Source of the DNA: Crotophaga sulcirostris | Taxonomy: Eukaryota > Chordata > Aves > Cuculiformes > Crotophagidae | Assembly: GCA_013397455.1 (NCBI GenBank) | Contig: VYZB01000212.1 | Span: 767,233-831,232 of the forward strand | DNA: 64,000 nucleotides | Direction: 5' to 3' | Shown: piece after piece, positions 54,241-64,000 of the stretch | Layout of the letters: every line of letters begins with the position of its first letter | Position numbering within the stretch: position 1 is the first letter of the stretch | Translations under genes and position numbers: made by a program | Notes under the pieces: model-generated | What the model saw: the letters and a program-made list of their open reading frames with translations, nothing else | What the model was told of the DNA's origin: nothing | Database searches by the model: none

Positions 54241-55510
54241 GAAGCCGCCTGAATGATGTCAGTAATGAGAATTTATCATTGGCTTTAAAGGGCAGAAACT
54301 GTACCAGAGCTGAGAAAACTGCCTCTTCCCTTCTATGGATATAGAGGAGCCTCAGGATAAGCAGCTAAGGAGTAGATGGGTTTATTTGTCTTAGTGTCCT
54401 ATCTCATTCTAATGGCAATGAATCAGGATTACAATTACAGTGTTAAAAGTATGGTGTTTGATCACCTTGCAAAGACACATATTTTAGAGTCCAAATGGCA
54501 TCCTGTGGCAACACTGACTAATGTATCAGATTTGTAAGTACCTAAGCAGCAGGAAGAAAATCAGAATACTGAAGAAGAGAAGTTTGGGAATAGAGGCAAT
54601 GACTAAACCAAACAGTATCAGGACACAGGCCCAACCACTAGCTTGCAATCATCCACTGTGTTTGTTTTCTTCTCCCTGGGTGGCCGTGTAATGCCCCAGG
54701 AGACAGCTCAAGCCAGTGACAGTTCCTAAAATTCAGCGAAGAGCAGGCCACCCTCAGTCAGGGGAAAAGAGTTTAGATACAGACACAAGCCATACTGCAT
54801 CACTTCTCCAGACTAGGGAATTGACCCACTTTATTTACGATTTAGACAAAATCACACAAGACAATAATGCAATAATTAAGTCATGGCTAATGTAAAGGAG
54901 ATTTCCAACTGTACCACACAGATACTGTTTTCTCTGCAGAACCCTATACTGCCTTTCAACTCTACTCATCGGGCAAACAATGGGATTGTGTAAATTCATC
55001 ATAACTAAGACATAGAACACTCATGGAATATGGACTCTAAAGTAGAAATTAAAATTATCTCTCCAAACATTTTAAAGAAATGTAGGGGCATAATTCCCAC
55101 TTTTGAAGGTCAGCAGAAACCCTCACTTTGTTAGATCTACAGAAAAATGTGTACGGTAATGTCTGGGATGTAAATCAGATGTGTCATCATGCTGGGTAGA
55201 GAAGAAAAAAACCTGACTTTTTCTTCTGCCTCACAAATCATCCTGTCATAAAGAGGGCAACCTAACTGGTCTGTGGTTGCCTTCTGTGTTAGTCCTTTCT
55301 TGAATACTTTTTGCTTTTTATTTTTAGAGCTTTCTCCAAGGGTCCTCTAACATTTTTTCTAAAGCGGTAGACTTCATTCCAAGTGAAAATAGGGTTAACA
55401 CATGCCAAACTCTATGTATTTACAGAAAACTACCTCAATTACTTTTCATTGAGGACTGACTCCTAGAAAGGCCCCAGTGATACTTAACCCATTGTGGTTG
55501 TGAAAACTAG

Positions 55511-55533
55511 CTTTTCTTTTTTTTTTTTTTTTT
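55511..55533 (+). repeat. Poly-T run
   Basis: CTTTTC followed by 17 T. The bases after it (GAGACAGAG) resemble the end of a primate Alu but the similarity stops there. Confidence 0.85.
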
Positions 55534-57239
55534 GAGACAGAGTTACTGAAGCCAGATGGAAAAAAATATATCTTTAAATGCCTAGTTCCCATTTAGACAG
55601 ACAAACACTTCTTGTTCTGGCTTAAAATAGCTAGGTCTTGTTCTTAGCATTAACTGTTGGCCTGTTTAACAAAGTACTTCAATATGGTCATAGGTTTTCT
55701 ATTTTGTCTCTTGTAATAAAAGATAAATAATGAATTGTAGCAAACAGTGGGTTTCTTCCAAATAAAGAAAAAAAGTGATTTTGTCTTATTTTTCCATTTT
55801 ACACTAAAAGTTCCTTTTCAAAAAAGTCATCAATAGAGCTGTATTCTGTCAGATCTAAGATAACTGTCGTTCTGCCAGATTCATCTTGCATTTACACAAT
55901 GCAGAAGAACATCCAGTACATGCTGTGTAACATACACAATTTTAGTAGTCGCCATAAATTAAAAATGAAACTCCTATTTATAGCTAAATATTTATTTTGG
56001 AAAGCATTACCACAAATGTCAGAAACACAGTTTATGCCTTAAATCATTTGTTTCAAACTTTCCAAAACGCATACCACTCAGTTCTGTCCTTTTGTCTATC
56101 AAAGTCTGAATATAATTTAATTATGTGAGGTACCCTTGAGGGAATACATTCAGACTACATATATTTTTAATCTTGCTACCAGTTAAGGTTGCTCATCTTC
56201 ATTTCAAATCCTGTTCCTTTGTTACTTTTAAGTCAAAACCCATTCTTTATTTTGTCCTTCTGTTGTTAAAAATGGACACTGTTGCCAAAAATGACAGAAA
56301 TTAATTATATTTGTTTTTCTCTTTCTAATAAAAAAGGAGATGCCAATTTCAGTATTAATCTTCTGTACGAAGTACTCTTTTTCAGAAATTTGAAAGCTCT
56401 CATGACCAGTTTGAAACTGATGGATAGTTAGTTTTGATTTCTGAGTACATCAGAGAAGCTTCCTTTCTCTCCTGTGTCTGTGTAAACTAGGGTTACCTCC
56501 AAATGGACAACCTCAGCAGCCGAACAAAAGAATATTCAATATTGCATTGAAAAATCAGCTCTGAGGGATTATAATGAACATCAGAAGAGTAGAACTACCA
56601 TTCCCCTCTTTGAAGAAAAGGTCCCAATTTGATGTAAAATAAGCCAGTGTAACAATAATACAGCGTGTGAAATTTTTAGAAGCATGTGCTAACCTGTGAG
56701 TGGCTGCTGCAGTTTTGAGGTCTGGGGCATTTTTGGGGGATGCAGCATTTAAAAGAGCTGTCAGCTGAAAGTGGATGCAGCTGGATAAAGTTGGAATGTG
56801 AGCCTAGGAGCTGAGTGGGCTGACTGCAATTTACAATGAAGGCCCACACAGTGTATTAGGTTTTTGCTATCTGAACCAATAAAAATCATGGTAATTAAAG
56901 TAAAACAAAAACAAACAAAAAAAAGACCACAATAAAACCTGGTTTGGTTTCAGTGGTATATAATTCCTCTACCTAAAATGGAAACATAATGATGAAAGAC
57001 ACGCTACTTCTCACAGCTGACCAGGGCTCAGGGCCAGTGAGTGCATCAAAAAGGGTATACAGCTTCCAGTAGCCAAAACACCAGGCAACACTAATGCAAC
57101 AATCCCTTAGATAGAGTGCTTTGGTGGGACTGCTACAGGCTTCTGGCTAGGCTTACTATCATTCTTCCAGCACCAATATTAGCAGACAATCATCTGACAT
57201 TTAGGAACAAACATATATATTTATAAACCAGAGTCTCCG

Positions 57240-57560
57240 CTTGAACCAAGTCAGAGCCAGAAACAATTATCTGCTCACCCCATTGGCTAAATTTACAAAA
57301 GACTGCCTCAAACTCTTTTATAGGATTTGCATGTTATTGGCATATTATAAAGCTTGGATAATTACACTTTAGTCTCCTACAGTTATTTAATTTCAGTGGA
57401 CTTCATTGTTGCCTTCCTTTCACCAACGTGTGCATCTGCCTGGACACTGGTGTTTTTCAGAGTCTATTAACATGACATAATTTATTCCAGCAAAGATTTA
57501 ATTTTAGCTCACTATGTAATCAGTGTGTAATATTTTAATTATTCTAAGTCAGCCCAATAA
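57240..57560. promoter_or_regulatory. Possible conserved non-coding element
   Basis: Non-repetitive block with GGATTTGCATGTTATTGGCA (octamer and CCAAT-type core), GGATAATTACAC and several TAATT homeobox cores over about 320 bases. Composition is typical of vertebrate conserved elements; not tested. Confidence 0.22.
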
Positions 57561-60500
57561 ACACCACTCTCCACTGGTCTGTATGTTCTGTTTATACTAC
57601 TAAAAAGAATATTCAAAGAAAGGTATGTATGCCTGGTAACTTTATGACTGAGTGCTATATTCTGGTTTTAACTAGACAAAGTTCAATGTCTTTATGCCTT
57701 TGTTATGAACAAATAAAGAATTTCCCTTTCTCGAGGGAAAAAGCACATTTGAAACAAGGGTTTTAGTGCAATTCTACAAAGGGCTTATTTTAGTGATACA
57801 AGGAAATAGTTTGTGTGCTCTTCTGCTAGAAAATATGAATATGTTCTGCTAATAATTAGGAAGGATAATACATATTGTTCAGAAAAACATAGGATGCATT
57901 TAGATTTCCTAACAAGAAACCGCAGCATACCATGAGAGAACAGCATTTATTTGGGTTTGTCAGACACTGATCTGTCTTGTAATGAAACAATGATGTTTGT
58001 GGCACGATATTACACATCCACTTTCAACCAGCAGGCAAATAGCTAAGCTTAATTGCTAAAAGCAGAATTAAAAAGTGATTGAGACAGTGTATGTTTCTCA
58101 TGTGCATTTTCCTCCTAAAACTATATGAACTTTCATTTTAAGGAAGCAGAACAAATTTAACAAAATTTAAGCATGCTTGTAACTCAGTTTGTTCTCAGGA
58201 TCATATTTCTTCCTGTTTAGCGTGTTTAGGAAGTTCCTTGCTTCACAACATGCAAAAAGAATGCTTCTGAAATGTATGTTTCATTCGTCAAAACTTTGCA
58301 CAGGACTCACATGACATATATTTTGCATTACAAAACCAACCAGTTTTGTATAGTGTCAGCTATGTATTTGTACCAAGAGTAAACCAAAATGATTTTTGGA
58401 AGAGAAGTTATATAGGCTAGATTTGAAGATATACATGTACTTGCATGGTTACACACAAAATACTGCTGTGGCTGGCCTCACCATTATTATTTTGCACAAT
58501 ACTTTAAATTACTTACTTATGATAAAATGATCTTGTGCTTTTGCTGGCATGCTAGGATCTCCAGCCCTGCTTATTTAACCTTACCTCCACAGGGTTGTTT
58601 ACACTTTCTGGACCTGATTTCAATTTACTTTAATTTTTTCAGAGACTTTTGTATTTATAAAAGCTGAGCATCTAGTGACCTCTCTATTCCTGACATTTCC
58701 TTTACTCTCCACTGTGAAAAAGAACAAAAACCCCAGTGTCCCATTTCTGTTCCAAAAAAACTAAACTACTTCCTTCAGTGGGTTGGTCCCTGTAATTGAA
58801 AATGGCAACCAGATGTTTACAGAACACACCAGCAATTTTCCTTGAGGCTTGTTCTCTTTATAATTGTTTGCTAAAGTTAGTTGGACTTAACGGAAACTTG
58901 TCTGAAGCTGTAACAAACAGCAAGTAGGGTCTTCTAACTGTACTCTGAAAAATTAAAAATAAAAAAAAATGAAAGAAAAGTAAAGTTAGAGCTACTGCTA
59001 CCTACTCCTGTTAGTGTATTTCAAACTCCATAGAAAACCAGTCACTGAGGAAGGAGATGAAGGAGATTTGGTTCTCTTAGTATTGATCTTTACATGCTGT
59101 CCCATGAAAACCATCCCTATTTCAGAGTATGTTATTTGCTTTCTGCCTTCTCAAACTTCATCTGGCTACTCTGAGCACCACTGATTTTGTGCTCCCTTCC
59201 TCTTTCCCCCCTCCTGTCAAGAATACATTCTCATAGATTTGGTTAATTTAAGAATATATTGCATTTTAAGAGGATGCTGTAATCTGCGTATTGCTTGTTG
59301 CTCAGTTAGGGCCCTTAATCTCCACAGCTGACTAATAGCTGAAATCTCTCCATCTGCTTTAGAAATCACTATGGTTTCCCTTTTCAGCTTCTTATTTGCC
59401 TCTTTTTATCAAGGTTAGTCATAAGCTTCAAGAATTCTGTGAGTCCATTTTGTTACACCGCAAGGGGACAAACTACACCGAATAAAATCTCTTTGCCTAA
59501 TATTTCAAGACCTCTAAGATAAGGTGCTTCACAGTTCCAGGGAATCCATTTTCATTACTTCACTAATCTTACTCCCCAAACCAGTTTTCTTAATATCCAA
59601 TCTAATTTTGTTATTGTTATTGTAGTACTTCATTTCCTATTTACCATGGGCATGAAGTACAGATTGTTCTTTTTTCCTGGCCAGGAGACTTTCTCATAAT
59701 TTACTCTAACAAGTACCTCTGTCCCCCAAGTCATACCAGTCTTCTCACTCACTGAAGAGCATTGGCATGTCCTCCTGCCTCTATCACCTTCTCTAATTCT
59801 CACTGCTTCTGCTGATACAGTCTTGGAAAACTAACAGTGAATGTCTGACAGTCATCAGACAGGGCCCTGGGGGCCTCAGAAACACACGGATGTAGTTTAT
59901 TCTCTGGACTAATTAGCAGCCCTGAGGAAACTAATACTGGCTGCACTTATGAAGTAGCACTCCTTCAAGTCCCTAGCTTGCTGCTGGCCAGATGTCAGCA
60001 ATTAAGCTGATTCTTTCACTGATTTAGGCCGTGGTCAAAAACATGACTGGTAAGGAGTACTAGAAGTGATACAATATGCTAAAGAAATGACATAAAGATA
60101 CACAGCAAGGAGCATGCATTTCATCCTAGTTCTGACAGTGATTCATATGTTTTTTATCCTAGTTTCTCCATCTCTAACTCTGTGGCAACATTTCTTTACT
60201 TCATAATCCTACTGTGAATAGAAGTCAACAGACACAGACATTTCCCATGAAAAATGCTGATTTTCTTTAAAGACCAATTTTTCCAAAAAATATCCAACAA
60301 ATCAAATTGAAAAATTGAAGAAAGACTGACTTAGAAAGTTGCTTTTTGGGAGAATCCAAGCAGAATTTTCTTTCATTTGTCCCCCACTGCTTCTTCAGCC
60401 ATGCACCATGCACAGAGAGACAGAAACCTGCAGCTAGCATCACTCCATGTCTGATGAACACCAGTGCTTGCTCATGCTTCCTGACATTCGCCAAACAGCA

Positions 60501-62510
60501 GCTTTCATGGGGAGTGACTGCCGAGTACAAGGAAGAAGGAGTGCTCTATTTGGCTCTAGAGAGCCAAAGAAGGAGGCAGTAGAGGCCACATCTGCCTTAA
60601 CAATACAACAATTCTCCAATTAGCATTTTACATCAAAACGGGTTATGTCTGAATATACCCCCTCTTGCTGTAACACATAAGCAACGCCATGCGATGCCAG
60701 TTAAATGCCTGATTGATCTCTTGACCCCAGCACATAAAGAGAAGGGCCAAGATTTGCTCCCACGGGTCCGTTGCCTCACTCATCCCTTCCTGTTCTTGGA
60801 GCAGCTCCACCCAAGCACAACTCCCATATCTGCAAACAGCCAGATTGTCATTGCAGTTAGTTCCTGGAACCAAGGATTCATTTCCACAGCCAAGTGCTTA
60901 AACACAGCATGCTTTTAAAATGGCAGAAAACAGAACAGAATTTAATGCATATTGATAAAGTCAGCAAACAGGAAATAACTTCAGATATAATATTATTTGC
61001 AATATATATAAATTTAAGGATATACTTAGTATATCATGTCCACTCAATAATCTCAGGTGAATGAATAGGACATAAAGCTAATATTGATTTCAGTGGAAAT
61101 AAATATTAAGATGTATTGACCCATGAGGTAAATATCGACCAAAGCTAAAATGGGTTCAATACTTATCTTATGGAATAATAAATCACAACCACCCCCACCC
61201 CCAGTATATTTGCTATATACTGTAACAATCTTTCTAATGCAATGGCTAAAATTTGCTCTTCAGTGTATGTCACTCAAACTGCAAACAAGTCACAGTAAAG
61301 TTTAAATACTTTATAGTAGTATTCTAAAAATAAGAAAAGAAATGCTCATATAAAATCAATACTATGAAAATGGTTTATGGTTCTTCTTTTAAAGTCACCA
61401 ATTGCAATTGCAACTTCTACCAAATTATTAAAATTAGCATTCCAAGGAAGCAGGGAGCATATAATGTTATATGCTGCACTCAGGTTGCCAGCAGACCTGA
61501 ATAGTGCTTTATACTATGGCCAAACTGACATGCACATGTTTTTTTCAGAGCCTGCAGTTTTCTGATATTTGCATAACTATTAGTAAAGTTGAAGAATTGA
61601 GAAATTAAGGAAATTCCCATGAAGGGAGGGTCACCATTGACTAGTGAGGCAGGCATATTGAGTAAAGGACAGAAAAATGGATGGCTCCAGAAAGGAAGAT
61701 ATAAGTACTTTGTTTATCTTAGAAGATGTTATATGGGAAGAGTGTGGAAAAGGCTCAGGCAGCAGACAGCAAGTAGGGAATGTTATTTTTGGAGGGCAGA
61801 AATGTGTTTTAGTTGAACAAATTTCTGAGATAAAACTTTCCTGTTAGAAAATATGAAAATGTTGGCAGGGCATCATATAGACCTGCAGAGACCCACAGAA
61901 CCTGTTAGTCTTCACTGTGGCCACAGAAATGAGAGCTTCTCAGAATGGAAGGACACAGAACAAGACAGAAGGTTCTGGAAAACATTTGGCAAGTTCTTCT
62001 CCAGTGTTTACCAGTCTGGTAAACAGAGCAGCACAGCTCTCTGCTGGGCTGAGGAGAGAAAGGCCTGTGGCTCGTATGGCTCAGCACAAAATACCTCCCA
62101 GGAGAAAGCCTGGAGGTGTGGGGCTTTCTCACTCCTTCTGATCCTTGTATTATTTTCTGTGAAGCTGTGTGACACCTGTTTCAAAACCACTACAAGACTT
62201 CAATAAAGCCAGGACATGTCCCAAGGGCCGTGTCTCTATGAGCTGATTCTCATATTTAAAAATAAATAAATAAACAAAACAGAGGAGGAAGGAAGGAAAG
62301 AATACCACCCTAAATCACACTTTCTTCTGCCTGGCTAGGAAACAAAACAAGTGTACCATTTCTGGATGTGCTGGCCAATACAACCTGATATCTTTCTCAT
62401 CAGCTCTTATCCAACTTCATTTGAACTGCTTGCTTCACGATGGACTTACCACAGACACTGGAGATGCCAGGCATGCTTAGAGGGATGTACCCCAGCAGTG
62501 GGTCTAACAC

Positions 62511-62598
62511 AACTCTCCACGGCCGACTCTCTGCGGCTGACTCTCTGTGGCCAACTCTCTGTTGGCACAAATTTCTGCAGGCACAGCTTTCCACAGGG
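62511..62598 (+). repeat. 14-bp minisatellite
   Basis: Four 14-base units (AACTCTCCACGGCC, GACTCTCTGCGGCT, GACTCTCTGTGGCC, AACTCTCTGTTGGC) are followed by two diverged 16-base units ending GGC or GGG. It directly abuts the telomere-like repeat. Confidence 0.85.
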
Positions 62599-62606
62599 AC
62601 AACTCC

Positions 62607-62666
62607 AACCCTAAATCTGACCCTAAGCCTGACCTTAAACCTAAGCCTAACCCTAACTCTAATGCC
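62607..62666 (-). repeat. Degenerate interstitial telomere-like repeat
   Basis: Ten successive 6-mers in one register with no insertions: AACCCT, AAATCT, GACCCT, AAGCCT, GACCTT, AAACCT, AAGCCT, AACCCT, AACTCT, AATGCC. Two are perfect and most differ by one or two bases. The G-rich TTAGGG-type strand is the minus strand. Confidence 0.75.
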
Positions 62667-64000
62667 ACCCCACAGGCAGCTGCCCCTATGAAGAGTTGTT
62701 CTTGTGGAGAGCTGTCCCTTCCCGCCAGCAGCAGCTGCATGCCCAAGGTGGCAATCCTAGCTCTCTGCAAAACCTGGCTGTCTCATCATCTGCTATCACC
62801 TCTCTGTCTCCATCCTAGCTGCCAACTAAGAAATGTGTTAAACCTTACAGGAAAACTGGCTCATTTAAGGCTGTCACAAAAGGAAGACTCAAATTGCTCA
62901 GAGCATATATATCAGTCCATAAGATTTTCATTCCATGTGGGTTCAGTTGCTGAGGAATGGACGAAGCACAGATACTTCTTATTCAACCAAAGCTGCTAGA
63001 GAATTTACTGACAGAGCTATTTTCCAGTGAAAAATTAGGAGTCTGAATAATTTATATCTTACGGCAGAAAGCACGTGAACAGATTTTTCATAGGAAACCC
63101 ATAAACCGCAGTCTCCTTGCCTGAAAAAAATGTATCCTTTCCCTTTCTAGCCAACTATTTTCCAGTTCCCAAAACTCAAAATGTTTTGGTTGGTCTGTAA
63201 GAAGTGAAACATTTCAACTGAAGAAAACTATTCCCCTGATGTTTCTCTCTGACAGCAATGAACTCAATGCAGTACAGCCGCCCAGGTGTAGAGTATCTCT
63301 CTGGAAGGTCAGTGTGCAAAGCTGTCACATTCGGGTTTCAAACAGGAGCAGAACGGGTCCCAAAATTAATAGCAGGCCAGCATAAAAAAGTTAGGAATGT
63401 TTTGTTGTGAATTTTTTTCCATATATGACTTTGGCTAGACTCCTGGCTCTCAGCCATTCTAAACAAAAAAATCCTTTCAAATTTAGAGTGAACTTTGAAA
63501 AATACATGGGTAAGACAGGCCACAAAAATAAAAGCACTGAATAGACCTGCTGAATAATACCAGGTAAGAAGGAATGACTCTTCTTATAGATTTTTCACAA
63601 CATTCATGATCTGTTTCTAAGTCTATTATCTATGTCTTTTTAATAGAGGCTTCAAGGAACATATTTTTTAATAATTTATAACACTCCTATTAGGAAAATA
63701 TTATGACAAAGCACAGTTCAAAATATCCTTCTCCAAAATAAGGAGTATTATCCCATCCAGAACAGTAAAACCCATCATCCACTGGCAAAGAAAAATAACT
63801 TTGAATGTAATTTGTTTGGTTCTAATAAAAGATCATTGGTTTGGTATGCAGACGTGCTCTTTTACTTACTTCTTGTTTTTAAGATACAACTTTAAAGCTA
63901 GGAACTTACATAACACAGGGAACAGTTAAAGGCAGACTTATGTTGTCATGAAAAGGAATTAGTAGAGTCTTATTCTTTACCTTAAATTGGCAAGAATTTG

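Larger units (their letters stand above)
41840..64000 (-). other. CPED1: CPED1 intron, at least 22 kb
   Basis: No exon recognised. It holds CR1 at 42109-42446, two ERVL LTRs (47327-48546), a small AT-rich repeat (51798-51877), an LTR-like GC-rich block (53080-54240), a poly-T run (55511-55533), a possible conserved element (57240-57560) and a minisatellite with telomere-like repeat (62511-62666). The stretches 42450-47320, 48550-51790 and 57570-62500 show nothing else I can name, apart from a very weak MIR-like stretch around 60080-60200 and a 9 bp palindrome at 60549-60568. The preceding CPED1 exon is presumed to lie beyond 64000. Confidence 0.7.

Noticed and set aside
55511..55560. Poly-T followed by GAGACAGAG, like an antisense primate Alu
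   Set aside because: Similarity ends after nine bases; no Alu body follows, and the rest of the window is avian.
62547..62999. 150-codon plus-strand open frame with a Pro/Lys/Asn-rich stretch
   Set aside because: The repetitive part is just the translation of the telomere-like hexamers and the rest is intronic.

Overview
This 64 kb window is vertebrate, almost certainly bird, nuclear DNA. Seven CR1 LINE fragments show avian-type 3' ends (several with octamer tails such as ATTCTATGA or TTTCACAG). There are ERVL-type LTRs of a design common in birds, faint MIR-like SINE fossils, two N gaps and AT-rich intronic sequence. No bacterial-style genes, CRISPR arrays or tRNA genes were seen.

The window holds the middle of one large minus-strand gene. 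I joined twelve short exons between 41839 and 725. All twelve use GT-AG splice sites, all eleven internal junctions agree in codon phase, and the 1,468 nt (about 489 codons) read through without a stop. The protein matches my memory of CPED1 (cadherin-like and PC-esterase domain containing 1), a secretory-pathway protein of unknown biochemical function next to WNT16 and FAM3C in vertebrates. The exons cover the region before the cadherin-like fold and the start of that fold. The signal-anchor/N-terminal exons should lie beyond 64000, and the PC-esterase exons before position 1.

Layout from right to left, which is the direction of transcription: 64000-41840 is a long intron with two ERVL LTRs in tandem, an LTR-like GC-rich block, a telomere-like repeat with a minisatellite, and one CR1. 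From 41839 to 39603 are exons 1-2, with exon 1 flanked by an inverted pair of CR1 copies. From 39602 to 29059 is an intron with possible conserved regulatory blocks. From 29058 to 27248 are exons 3-4. From 27247 to 14367 is a 12.9 kb intron with one LTR nested in another, an 886 bp CR1, and a phase-compatible 54-codon open segment that might be an unrecognised cassette exon. From 14366 to 725 are exons 5-12. The rest is intronic.

Exon identity rests on comparison with the human protein from memory, since no search could be run. Splice sites, phases and open frames were read directly from the sequence.
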